Source of the DNA: Eucommia ulmoides
Lineage: Eukaryota; Streptophyta; Magnoliopsida; Garryales; Eucommiaceae
Length of the DNA: 64,000 bases
Reading direction: 5' to 3'
Assembly: GCA_016647705.1 (NCBI GenBank)
Contig: CM028340.1
Coordinates: 14,089,001 to 14,153,000 of the forward strand
Part shown: positions 35,520 to 47,654 of the stretch, in pieces
Numbering within the stretch: the first letter of the stretch is position 1
Layout: every line of letters starts with the position of its first letter
The notes under the pieces: model-generated
Databases searched by the model: none
Told to the model about the DNA's origin: nothing
What the model saw: the letters and a program-made list of their open reading frames with translations, nothing else
Program-made: the position numbers and the translations under genes

Positions 35520-38500
35520 CTTCTTCTTTTTCCCACATTGCCTCTTCTACGGAGTGACTGCGCTATAGCACTTTAATCAAGGGAATCGTTCTCATTCGCA
35601 ATACTTCATTTTTACAGTTTATAATCTGTTCTGGCTCCTTAACATATGATAAGTCTTCATTCAATTCAATTGGCTGAGAAATCAACACATGCGAAGAGTC
35701 TGACACATATTTCCTAAGCATCGAAACGTAAAAAATATCGTGTAATCTAGACAACTTTGATGTCAAGGCTAGTCGATAGGCCGTTGTACCGACCCTTTCT
35801 AGAATCTCATGTGGCCCGATGTATCTCAGACTTAGTTTTCCATTCTTTCAAAATCTCATGATGTCTTCCTACGGAGATATACGTAAAAATATATAATCAC
35901 CTACTTCAAAATCTAACTCACGTCTACACTTGTCAGAATAACTCTTTTGTCAGCTTTGAGCAATCTTCAGTCTTTCCTAAATTACCTTCACTTTTTCCGT
36001 TGTCATCTGAGCTATGTGAAACATAAAACATTTTTGTTCTCCAACTTCAGTTCAACAAACCAGAGTTCTGCATCTTCTACCACACAATGATTCATACGGT
36101 TCCATTTTGATTATCAAATGATATCTATTGTTATAAGAAAATTCCATCAAAGTTAAATGCTCATTCTAACTACAAGGAGATTCTAAAACACAACCCCTCT
36201 ATATATCCTCCAATATCTGAATTGTTAACTCTGATTGGCCGTCAGTTTGAGGATAAAAAGATGTACTGAATTTTAATTTGGTACCTAGAGAAGCTTGTAA
36301 ACTAGGCCAAAATTTCGACATAAATTTTGGATCTCCATCCGACACTATAGAAATCGGCGCACCATGAACCTGGGAATCTCGTCGATGTATAATTTTGCAT
36401 CCTTGTCTATGAAGTACTTGGTTTTCACAGCCCAAAAATGATCAAACTTTGTAAGTCTATCAATAATCACCCTAATGGAATTATATCCCTTTTGAGTACG
36501 GGACAATCCTGAAAGAAAATCTATCATGATATGTTTCCACTTTCATTCTGGAATAGGTAAAGACTGCAATAACCTTCTTGGACATTGGTGCTCGATCTTG
36601 ACTTCTTGACAGATAAGACACCTGACAATAAATTCTGGAATTTCTCATTTCATTCTATTCCACCAATAATGTTCTCGTAAATTTTGATACATTTTGGTGC
36701 TCCCTGGATACATTGCATACGCTGAGCTGTGCGCTTCTTCCAAGGTATCTTTTTTCAAATCTGTATTATTAGACACACACCATCTATTTTCAAATATAAA
36801 GGCTTCATCATTATCTCTAACGCGATAGTCAGTTCTCTAATTATTTTTCATCTGATCCCTGATCTTCCCCAATTAGGTATCTGACTTCTGCGCTTCTATA
36901 ATACGGTTAATTAATGTTGATCTTAAGGTTAATGTTCTAAGCAACGATACAGTCTAACCCACTGCTAACTAAACTCTCAGGGTTCTCAACCCAACATATA
37001 GGTTAGTATGAAGGACTCGAAAGTGTGCAACCGAACCTGCCAATTTTTGACTTAATGCCTCTGCTACAACATTAGCTCTTCCAAGGTGATAATGGATAGT
37101 ACAAACATAATCCTTAATCAATTTCATCCAACCCTTCTATCTCAGATTTTGGTCTTTCTGAGTAAACAAATATTTTAATCTCTGGTGGTCAGTATATATC
37201 TCGTAAGTCTCGCTATAAAGATAATTTCTTCAGAGTTTTAAGGCAAACATAATCTCCACCAGCTCCAAATCATGCATTGGGTAGTTACACTCATGATTTT
37301 TTTAATTTCCAAAAGGCGTAAGCAATCACATGGCTATGTTGCATCAGTGCACAACCTAGGCCCTAGTGTAAAGCGTTATTGTATATCTCGAAGCCACCAT
37401 ATTTTATTGGAAGAGAAAGTATTGGGGCAACCTGCATCAGCTTTCTTGTGCATCAAACGGGTCAATGGGGCAACTATAACAAAAAATCTTTGTACATACC
37501 GACGATAATAACCCTCCAATCCTAGGAAGCTTTAGACTTGTATCATACTTTTTGGCCTTTCCCACTGAATAACGATTTCAACTTTCTTTGGGTCAACTTG
37601 TATACCATCACCTAAGATAACGTGCCCAAAAATACGACTCTATCCAGCCAAAACTCACATTTACTGAACTTCGCATACAATTGTTTCTCTCTCAAAATCT
37701 GTAGTACAATTTTGAGATGCTTTACATGTTCTTCTTTATCTTTTGAGTAAATCAGTATTTCATCAATGAATACGATGATAAATTAATCTAAATAAGTCTA
37801 GAAAATATGATTCATCATATCCATAAATGTAGCAGGGGCATTCGTCAACCCAAATGGCATAACAAAAAATTCATAATGTTCATACCTCATACAAAACGCC
37901 TTCTTCGACACGTCACTGTCTCTAGTTTTTAATTGGTGATAACTTGATTGAAGATCTATTTTTGAAAATACCTTGCCTTCTGCAACTAACTGAATAAATC
38001 ATCAATTCTAGGTAACGAGTATTTGTTACGAACTAGCACCTTGTTTAGTTGTTGGTAATCGATGTACATCCTCAAAGTGCAATCTTTCTTTCTTACCAAT
38101 AGTACCGGAACTCTCCACGGAGAAACACTTGGTCTGATAAAACCATGGTCTAACAGATCTTGCAATTGAATTTTCAGTTCTTTTAGCCCGAGAATAATTC
38201 AATAGTGATTTCAATTTCCCTATCCATTGGTAACCCTGACAATTCTTCTGAAAATACATCGGGGTAATCCTCGACTATTGGGATATCTGCTAACTATATC
38301 TCATTCTGACTAGTATCAAGTACATGCGCTAGGTATCATTGGCATCACTTCTTTAATAATTTTCTGGCCTCTAGGAGTGAAATAAAGCTGACAGGGATAA
38401 TGATTCTATCCCATGAAAACACAAACTCTGACTCGCCTTCGACTCGAAAATTAACTTCATTTATAAAACAATTGACTGTGGCGTGGTAGGCATATAGCAA

Positions 38501-41500
38501 ATTCATGACAAGTATCACATCAAAATCATAAATACTCAAGGGTAATAGATCTATTGATAATTCTTTATCGTCAATGTGAAGTAGACTATTTTTGTAAACA
38601 CTATCTATCAACACTTACTCACCCATAAGGGTCAAAATAATAATATCATATGACAGAGGAGTAAAGAATATCTCTACATGCATCATGAATGTCACGGAAA
38701 CAAATGAATAAGTGGAACCTAGATTAATAAATGCACGTGCATCTCTATCACATAACGACATAATACATGTAACCACATCTGGAGTAGCCTGAGCGTCTTG
38801 TTGGATAGTAGCAAATACCCGCCCCTGAGTTGGAGGTCTACCGACCGATCTTCTACCTTGCCCCTGAACACTGCTAGGGCCAATACTATTAGCACTACTC
38901 GCAAAAGGTCTAGGTGTAGCAGCAGGTTTCGGACAATATAGAGACGTGTAACCCGGCTCATAACAACGATAACATGTACCTGCCATGGGATAGTCTCTAA
39001 CGAAGTGATCCGGTGATCCACATTGATAGCATACGGCTGTGCTGGCTTGGCTAAACGTTTGATCCCTACCTTACCCTTGCTGACCTTAACTCTGTCTAGG
39101 TACATTCTATCGTTGCCCTGAATATGATTGTCGTTGGCCTAGGCTCCTAGCTGATTGGTTGACTATAAGAGCCCTAGAAAATTGAGGTCGAGGGCTAGAT
39201 CCCTGAGATATGCCACCTAGATGTCTGCTAGATGACTCAAATATGCTTTTCTTGTATTGCTCACGATTCTAGGCGGTTTTCTACACATTTTTCTCTAATA
39301 ACTTTGTTGCATCTACAAGTTCAGAGTAGTTTTTAACATGTCAACTTGTTAATCTTGAACGTATTTACAAATCTAGTCTGTTGGCCCAAAGAGTTACCCA
39401 AGAGGGGAGGTGAATTGGGTAGTTACCAAATTTAAACAATTAATTTCTTTAAACAAAAATAATCAATTTTCCTAAATAAATTATTATCTTTATACGTACA
39501 AAATGTGTGTTTAACACCAAGTGAACATGCAAATACAAGACAGAAAATAAATCAATACAATACACAAGAATTTATCATAGTTCGGTCAAACCTAGTCTTG
39601 CCTATGTTTAGTCCCCTGAGCTTCACGAAAATTCGCAATCCACTAAACCTTTGATTCCTTTACCAGGTGGGAACCAAACCCGTACAACTCATGATGTTTT
39701 TATAGGTACAAAATCAACATTTACAATTTACCATTTTCACAGGTCAATGATGAACCCTATCTTTTCAACATGCTAAAGATAAATCTAACACTCTCTCACT
39801 TATCCTTTTTATATGGAAGAATGGACATTTACAAATTACTCAAAGCACAATTCAATTGCAGGATGAATCAAAACCTAATTCTTTTCAAGAGAAAAGAAAA
39901 ATCTAACCTTTTTCCTAGGACAAAGATCAAACCCTAACATTTTTCACAAAAAAAAAAAGATCGAAACTGAGCTACCATGACTAGAATAGTCCCAAACGTG
40001 TTTAATCTACTCAAACTTACAAATACAAAAAATGTAAGTTTCTTCCCACAAGGAATTTCTGTCACCACAAAGATCAAACCCTAACATTTTTCACACAAAA
40101 AAAAAAGATCGAAACCGATCTACCATGACTAGAATCGTCCCAAACGTGTTTAATCTACTCAAACTTACAAATACAAAAAATGTAAGTTTCTCCCACAAGG
40201 AGTTTCTGTCACCTCAATATGAATATACTTAATTAATATATCGAATAATTACTATGTGATAGATACAATGTGGGACAATTTAAATCTGATTAATAAATAA
40301 TATGGGTAGCACAAATTTAGCACATAATCAGATAAATAGGAAAAAATCGCTTAAAAAGCTTTTTAGGCTTTTAAGTTCAAAATGATTTTTTTAACAGTCC
40401 TAAACCAAGTAATCAAAATAAATATAACTTTAAAGCAAATAATATAATTTGGAAAGATCTCACCAAGAAAACACCGCAGACAAGGATTGAATAGCGATTA
40501 AAACCCAAATCGGTGACACCAAACAGTTAGCGCTTTAGATCAAGAACTTGAATAGAATCATTTGTAAAAATCTCAGCGTAAATCTCTCTCTTATAAAAGC
40601 TCAACTTGATAGTTCTTGATGTCTTAAACTCTATTCCTGCAGGTCTATATTAACAAACCAATAACTGACCTTCCAACGGCTAGTTTTTCAAAGATATGTC
40701 ATAAACTCCATATATGATTCCCCTTTATTTCAGGTTTATTTCACTTAAAAATAACTTTTAGTTCTCTCATTTAAGTTCATAAAACTATTCTTAATTTAAA
40801 ACCATTTTAATAGGAAGTATTAAACCATTTAAATTCGGAGAATCTCAAAATAAGTAGACCATATCAATACGAGTAGTACAATTGGTTGTTAATAACTTAA
40901 TTATATTCAAATCCCTCTCTTGGAATCATAAAAAATGGATAGTTTTCTACTAAGAGACCAAATTGTCTGAAATCCCAACCGAATTAGTCGTACTTCCAAT
41001 ATAATCGTTGGCACAAAGCCATTCAGTTGACCGACTACACCTAATTAGTTGACCAATTTGGACACCATCTTTCACTTTTCCACCATTTCATCTTCTGACT
41101 CAAACGGTTGACCGATTGGATCAGTGTGGTCACTTTCTTATCCATTTTAGCTATTGTTTCAAATGGTTGACCGACCATCTTCATTCAATTGACCGACTGA
41201 ATCAGTAGCACCACGTTTTAACTCCAAAACTTAGTATTTGGTTCAGTTGACCGATTGCTTTTCTCGGTTGACCGAATTGACAAAAAAACTTAACTTTTTA
41301 TATTTTAAAACATATTTTTCAATTAGATTAATTATCAAATTCATTTCACATAAGGAGCACATATAATATCTTATTTTAGGATCTTAAACTTATCACTTCT
41401 TATTATGACACACATAGAATTAACTCATTTTAAATGTCGTGTGTGATTTTAATTCGGGTTGTATTAAGAATATATAAGTAAATCGTTGTTTTCACCTATT

Positions 41501-42300
41501 TTTCTTCAAGATCTTCAAAACTTTTCACATTTTCATTACGTCCATCTTGCACCTTTTATATCTTCTCCATAAGGTTTTCTTCTTAATCACATGCATGGAA
41601 CTATAAATCTGAAATACTCAATAAAACCATTAGTTCTACAAAAAATATCAATACTTAATTGTTCATCAAAACCTTGAATTCAACATAGCCCTTTTTGGAA
41701 TCTTTTATATCTCCCCTCCTCGGTCTTTACCAAGTCAAAGGAAAATCGAGAAAAAAAAAATCGAATTTAATTTCATACTACAAAACTGACATATTTCCTT
41801 GCCTCAATAATATGAATTTTTCTTCCATCTCGAACTGGTAGGATTCAGGAAAATATTTTTCATTAAATACTGCCACAAATTGATCCCAAGTAATCTCATG
41901 GTCAAGAATTGAAATTAATCATTTCATTTCCTCATACTAATGTTCGGCTTTCCTTTTTAGTTGAAAGGTGATGAGAGGAACTCGACAGTTTTTAGTGATG
42001 TCCATGCCTCGAATGTGTGCCTTACACTCCTCAATCAATTCTCAGCATCTGCAGGACCCATAGTTCCTGTAAAAATTGGGGAGTCTAGCTCCTTAAATCT
42101 TTTCAAGAGTATAGTATGAGAATTGACTATTTCGGTTAGAGCCCTCTGCCATTCTGTCATCTTTATTTGCTATTTTGTCAGTTCTCAGCAACCTGTAACA
42201 TTCGCTCGATAGCATCTAATCTTTCATGTACCCTACCCCTTTTTCTTTGGGGTCCAACATTCCCATTACTTTAATTTCCACATTTCATATTCAAGATTTG
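35520..42300 (-). pseudogene. Gypsy gag-pol relics
   Basis: In minus-strand order: gag pieces (about 42300-41686 and 39378-38987), a zinc-knuckle/protease region (38986-38345), reverse transcriptase and RNase H (about 38260-37200), integrase (about 36530-36200), and a C-terminal tail with HDIFYVSMLRKYV and EDLSYVKEPEQI (35766-35563), typical of Tekay/Del chromoviruses just before the chromodomain. The region is interrupted by a solo LTR and broken in many places, so no intact product is expected. Confidence 0.85.
39379..41685 (+). mobile_element. Solo LTR, GTCGAC-array family, copy 2
   Basis: 2,307 bp, TGTTGGCCC...ATTCAACA, flanked by TAGTC/TAGCC (four of five match), inserted into the gag part of the gypsy fossil. 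Shares with 55950-58065 the start (GGTGAATTGGGTA), a GGTTC..CC segment near 39580 and the ending ATACTTAATTGTTCATCAAA. Contains CGGTTGACCG-type repeats at about 41020-41280. No coding. An internal direct duplication of about 125 bp lies near 39905-40200. Confidence 0.85.
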
Positions 42301-42478
42301 AAATGCAATTTAATAAATAAAAATGCCAACAATACAATAAACAGTGCATGATGCAAAGGTACTATTTAATCAAGTAAAAATAAATACCACTTATATGATA
42401 AACCAATGTATCAACATCATATCTTATGGTCCACTACTGACGAGACAACATAATTAGTCTACAAAACCTATAACCTAG

Positions 42479-42495
42479 GCTCTAATATCAAAAAC
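42479..42495 (-). other. tRNA primer binding site of the gypsy element
   Basis: On the minus strand TTTTTGATATTAGAGCC follows the 5' LTR and resembles the initiator tRNA-Met complement TGGTATCAGAGCC with a few changes. Confidence 0.65.
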
Positions 42496-42497
42496 AG

Positions 42498-44481
42498 TTA
42501 CACCCCACCCCGGGCCCCACGCACGAGACTAGGCATGATCTCAACTTGATGTTACTCAACCAATAACGATTATACACTAATTGTCAATTGACATAAATTT
42601 TCAAAAAAAAAAAAAATTACCAACTCAAATTCAAGGATTACACATGTCCCAAATATTTCATAGCAAAACTACAAAATCTGTACCCTTCGTGATCGACACC
42701 TATCCTAACAACAAAAAAAAACCGACACGACCTCTGACTTTATCTAATGTCAGTAGTGATCCTGTTTCTAACTTGAGTACTTGAGATAAAATATTTTATC
42801 GGTGTTCTATTTTCATAAGATAAAAACAATTAATGAATCAATTATATTTATTAAACACCACTTTTAAAAATATAAATATAACTGCACAATTAAGTAATAT
42901 CAAACTTCTACTTATATCATTATAATAAAACAATTGAATTTAAATTAACTGATCAAATTAATTTTATATAATAAAATATCACATACATTCTGCCTTACTA
43001 GCCATATTTTACCTCACGATCTGGAGTTATAATGATATCGAACATGTACAACTGCACAATCTAAGTTTGTCAGTGTCAGGGTCATTTAATATCTTCAATG
43101 GTAGGAGCCAACATGTGGTTAAAACTATCATATTATACTGATAATCAACAACAACAATATATGTCAACTACTTGTAGGACTTGTCCTCCTGTTAGATCAT
43201 AACATAACGTCCTACAAGACATGTCTTTCTGTTAGGACTAACAATATCCTGCGGGACATACCCTCCTGTTGGGTGGCATAATAGTAAAATAATAAAAATT
43301 ATTTTCCACATTTAACATTTTACTTAATCCATTTAACGTTATAAAATAATCTATTTTAATAAATCTTTTCTTTTTCATAATTTAGTACGAAAATATAATT
43401 ATATAATTTACATAGAAAACAATACACTCACCTCAATATTTGCACTGCTATTATGATACCACCGTAATATTAACGTAGTCGACGTCGCTTGTGAACCTAA
43501 CAACGATAGAGCCTAAACTAAGAATTTATCTAAATAAATCTAATATGACATACAATGCGTGACACTAAAATATAAATTTTCCTATTCTCAAATTTTCTTA
43601 ATTATACAAAATCTATTAAATGGCATGTTTTCTCGACTCAGTATTAATTGTAGAAACAAAAATACTATAACTAAAATTATAAAATTTATCAACTAATAAT
43701 TTAGTTTGCTAAAAAATATTGACCAACTATCAATAAAATACTAAAAATATTATTATAATAAAAATTATAAATTTTTTTATTGTAAATTGATTTTTTCATA
43801 AATTAAATATATCTATATATAAATATAAACCAATTATATTTTCTAAACCCGTATTATATATATGCATGAATACACTCAAGTACATGCAAAATATATTTGT
43901 AGAAGTAGTAGAGAGGAGCCATGGAATTTTTACCTTAGAGGTAAAAAAATGCTTGAGAGATAAAGGAAGAGAGAGAGAGACACTCTTTAAGAGAGCCAAA
44001 GAGACACTTGGATTCCGAAACTTAAGCAAAATTAATTTTAAGATACTATATTGACCCCAATTTTTTTCTTCCCTTGTACATGGAAAATCTATTCTTGAAT
44101 AATTTACACAAGATATCCCACCATTTGAAAAATATAATTAGGTCACAAAAATTTTCAAAAAATAAAATAATAACTAACACATTAGTTCTCCATGTACAAA
44201 ATAAATTACACAAATCCCCTACTTGACTATCTAAACCATCATTTAAGCCCAAAAAATTTAAATTAAAATTAAAATTTTAAAATGCCAATTGACCCCAAAT
44301 TTTTAAAAGTCAAATTAAATTATCCTATTAACTCAAAATTTCTTAAGACTAAATTCTTAAAAATAATAATCACCAGAAAAACTTTTAGGTAGAATTTAAA
44401 ATCACACATTAGACCCAAATATATTTTTTAATCATTATAAAATGCAAATAAAAATGTGTACATGCAAAATCGGGTCTTACA
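42498..44481 (-). repeat. Gypsy 5' LTR
   Basis: About 1.98 kb, pairs with 32298-35440. Outer end GTCTTACA next to TGACT. Contains the ACACTCACCTCAATATTTGC segment shared with the other LTR, the palindrome-like array at 43160-43275 and GAGA repeats near 43970. Confidence 0.85.
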
Positions 44482-44486
44482 TGACT

Positions 44487-44774
44487 GTTCTTAAATATCC
44501 TAATTTTTATTTATAAATTAGGATCATCTGATAGTTCAAAATATAAATTGGTTTATCTTTTGATCCGATAGTCCTCTTTATATCTTATTATTTTTTATTT
44601 CTAAATTAGGATGATCCGGCGGTCCAAAACATAAGTTGATTTGTATTGTAATATGACGGTCTGTTTTTATGAGTCAGACTTATTTTTTTTTTTATAAATT
44701 AGTGTGATATGATAGTCCAAAATATAAATTTATTTGTCTTTTGATCCAACCGTACTCTTTATAAATCTCTTATA
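44487..44774. repeat. 100 bp tandem repeat, block 3 continued
   Basis: About three units of the CCGACGG repeat, continuing block 31860-32297 across the gypsy insertion. Confidence 0.8.
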
Positions 44775-45111
44775 TATTGGGTTTATCTTACATCGGATGT
44801 AGAAGGGGTTGGTGGTCAGATTATAAGTGTAAGAGAAAGCCTCATCTCATGAGCTAGCGTTTAGGGTAAGAGAGGCTCAAAACCACCCTATACAAGTATC
44901 AGAGCCTAGCTAACAACAACATCAGCCCAATACCCACAGAGGGTGACACTGGTCTAGGGACCGACCAAAGGCCCAATGTGTGAAAGAGATATTGTTGGGT
45001 TTATCTCATATTGGATATGAAAGGGCCAGGTGGTCAAATTATAAGTGTGAAGGAAAACCTCACCTCATGAAGTAGCTTTTAGGGTTAAGAGAGGCCCCAG
45101 ACCACCCTACA
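44775..45111 (+). mobile_element. TRIM retrotransposon, 337 bp
   Basis: Two direct repeats of about 120 bp (44775-44894 and 44993-45111), starting TRTTGGGTTTATCT and ending CCACCCTAYACA, enclose 98 bp. The first is followed by AGTATCAGAGCC, a tRNA-Met primer site, and the second is preceded by a purine-rich GTGTGAAAGAGA. This is the complete layout of a terminal-repeat retrotransposon in miniature. Flanking duplications are not evident. Confidence 0.85.
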
Positions 45112-45795
45112 CTAGATTTTCTCGTATTGATACTGCCTACCATCTTTGCATCTATATACCTTTTTAGCATGAGTTTTCCATTACCGAAACATAAACATAC
45201 TTTAGAAGTGCCTCTGAGATACCTGTAAATTCGTTTTACTACTACCCAATGCTCTTTGTCTGGATTCACGAGAAGTCGACTATGCGACTTATAACACCCA
45301 CTGCATAAGTGATGTTCGACCTCGTGCATACCATAGCATCTATTAAATTGCTAACTATTGAGGCGTAAGGTACTTTCTTTATTTCATCCTTGTTATTCTC
45401 ATTTGAAGGACACTCACTTGAACTTAACTTAAAGTGACTTACAAGTGGAGAACTAATAGGTTTCGCTTTACTCATATTGAATTTTTTCAGAACTTTCTCA
45501 ATATATCCTTCTTGAGATGACTAGAACTTTTTATTTTGCCTTTTCCGAGTGAACTTCATCCCAATTATTTGCTTTATCGATTCCAAATCTTTGATAGTAA
45601 AAGTCTTGTTGAGAGCTTTCTTCAAATATTGAATATTGCTTGCATTCTGACCAACAATCAGCATATCATTTACATAGAGTAGGAGAATGATAAAGTCACT
45701 ATCTGAGAGCATCTTCACAAACACACAAAATCTGACTCGTATACCTGTGATCTATCATGAACGAGTCAAATTGCTTGCACCACTGCCCTTTCCAC
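45112..45795 (-). mobile_element. Ty1/copia fragment
   Basis: A minus-strand piece of pol from the reverse transcriptase catalytic region (LLLYVNDMLIVG near 45680) through the connection (YAVGVISR near 45290) into the start of RNase H (near 45130). No LTRs of its own are seen. It is wedged between two TRIMs, truncated at both ends and broken in more than one place. Confidence 0.85.
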
Positions 45796-46042
45796 ATTCA
45801 ATGTAGGATAAACCCAACAATCTCTCCCTCACATATCAAGCCATTGGTCGACTAACCCTCGATCACTCTCTCCTTTTGTAGCTATTGGGCCAAAGTTATT
45901 GTAATTTGGGCTTTGATACCAGTGTTGGATGGTCTTGGGCTTTTCTCAACCCCCCAAAACTAGTTCATATGGTGAGGCTTTCCCTCACATTTATAACTTG
46001 ACTACCAACTCTTTCCATATCTGATCTGGGATAAACTCAACA
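45796..46042 (-). mobile_element. Truncated TRIM, opposite orientation
   Basis: On the minus strand one LTR (46042-45923, TGTTGAGTTTATCC...CATCCAACA) is followed by TGGTATCAAAGCCC (primer site, 45921-45908), an internal part and the first 24 bp of the second LTR (45819-45796). It is the same family as 44775-45111 but inverted. Confidence 0.8.
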
Positions 46043-46235
46043 CTATCTTATTATATAGTTTATAAATTTGGATGATCTGACGGTTCTCTTTATAAATTTC
46101 CGATCTTATTATATAAACTTTTATTTATTTATAAATCAGGATGATCTGACGGTCCAAATTATAAGTTGATTTGTCTTTTGATTCAACAATCCTCTTTATT
46201 ACTTTTTTCTTCTTTATAAGTTAGGATGATCCAAG
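46043..46235. repeat. 100 bp tandem repeat, last block
   Basis: About two units, continuing the array across the TRIM/copia/TRIM cluster. Confidence 0.8.
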
Positions 46236-46760
46236 CAAAGAATACAAACCATGGTTAGTTTGTAATATATATAAATGATGTGTTAAATTTTATTAAAAAC
46301 AATATTTTATAATTTCTTTTAATTACTCACTTATCTTTTTTTCACAAAAATTATGAAAATTCTTTTTTGATATAAATAATTCTATTTTGATTCCCTTTGA
46401 AAATGTTTTTTTTATTATATTGTAAAGTGTGTCTAGGCCAGCTTACAGACACCTTGACTAGTTATTTTCCCAGACGATCTTAAGGACGTACTCTCTCACA
46501 TCACTCTAGTGTATTTAGGATTAAATTCACGATTTAATTTCTAAAATGTTCTCCAACATAATCGAACCTTGGTTGACAAGAAAGGAGACTTATTCCCTTG
46601 CCAATCAGACTAACACCTCTTGGGTATTCCCTATGAAGATGTGAAATTGTAATTTAGTACGTATATATTTTTACATGTTTTACAAAAACTAATAAAAATT
46701 TATTTTGTGATATAAATAATTCTAGTTTTCTAAGCTGCACCCCTCTATCTATTAACTACT
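46236..46760. other. AT-rich with a moderately GC-rich insert, no gene
   Basis: A segment at 46425-46640 (GTGTCTAGGCCAGCTTACAG onward) stands out in composition and looks repeat-derived. No ends or family were recognised. Confidence 0.35.
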
Positions 46761-46871
46761 ATTGAATAAGAATAACTAAAATCAGAAGCTCAGAGCTGTA
46801 AAAGAGCCACAAATCTCTAGCTTCTCGTTACTTTGCCATCTTCAACGAATTTGCGCATTGCTCATTCTCTC

Positions 46872-47068
46872 ACCTTTCCTCATTTAATTGAATTGATTAC
46901 ATCAAATAACTACTTCCATCCATTCTAATTAGTGTCCTGTCTTATATGCTTTACTTGCTCGTTCTGGCAGCTTTCCTCATTCAAATGAATTGATTACATT
47001 AAATAACCACTTCCATCCATTCTAACCCTTGGCCTGTCGTATATGCTTTGCTTGCTCATTCTCTCAGG
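46872..47068. repeat. Tandem duplication, two copies of about 99 bp
   Basis: Copies share TTTCCTCATT, GAATTGATTACAT, ACTTCCATCCATTCTAA and TATATGCTTT.CTTGCTC. Confidence 0.8.
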
Positions 47069-47604
47069 TGATGTATTTGACAAAAATAAAAAATCAAACA
47101 AATAATATGTTCAATTTGCATTTTTTTTTTGTCGATCCAAAAAACATTACGGTCTTTTATTTTTTGAAATTGGTAGTTATTTTCTGAAATTATTTACTTG
47201 CTTTGGCATTTCCGTGGTATTAGACTTTTTGTATTTGTGTAAATCCAAATGATGTGGACGTTGCGTTCACTTGACTAGATTCAAGTAGAATTGATTTTCA
47301 TCGTCCCTTGCTATTGTTAGTCATCAAAATCATTTTTCTTAGTCATTGTATCCCCATTCAATCGACATATACAATTTGCTTCTAGATAATATATTTTGTT
47401 TCCAGGAGAAAAAAAAAATAAAAAAACTTTGATTTCCTACTTTATTATGCTAAAATCCATCGCCAATTGGATTTTTGTTTCTTTGCTCTCTGTTGCATTT
47501 GGTTTATTTTGCCATTTGCATTTTAGTAAAATTACTTTCCCCCCTATCCCCCGTTCTTCTTCAAGATTTTTAACCATTCTTCTTTAGTTTTTTAACCATA
47601 ATTT

Positions 47605-47654
<50 letters not shown>

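Larger units (their letters stand above)
32298..44481 (-). mobile_element. Ty3/gypsy chromovirus fossil, Tekay-like, 12.2 kb
   Basis: Flanked by the 5 bp duplication TGACT (32293-32297, 44482-44486). It is minus-oriented: the 5' LTR is 42498-44481 and the 3' LTR 32298-35440. Between them lie a primer site, gag, protease, reverse transcriptase/RNase H, integrase and a C-terminal tail in chromovirus order. Two unrelated solo LTRs sit inside it (32360-33723, 39379-41685). The LTRs look roughly 80-87% alike by eye, so it is old. It is broken in many places. Confidence 0.9.

Noticed and set aside
44775-46042. The flanking repeats as LTRs of the enclosed copia fragment
   Set aside because: They are in opposite orientation, and each has its own primer site, so they are separate TRIMs.
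23416-46235. A CRISPR-like array from the regular CCGACGG repeats
   Set aside because: The DNA is plant nuclear, the unit is a continuous 100 bp tandem repeat without unique spacers, and CRISPR is not found in plants.
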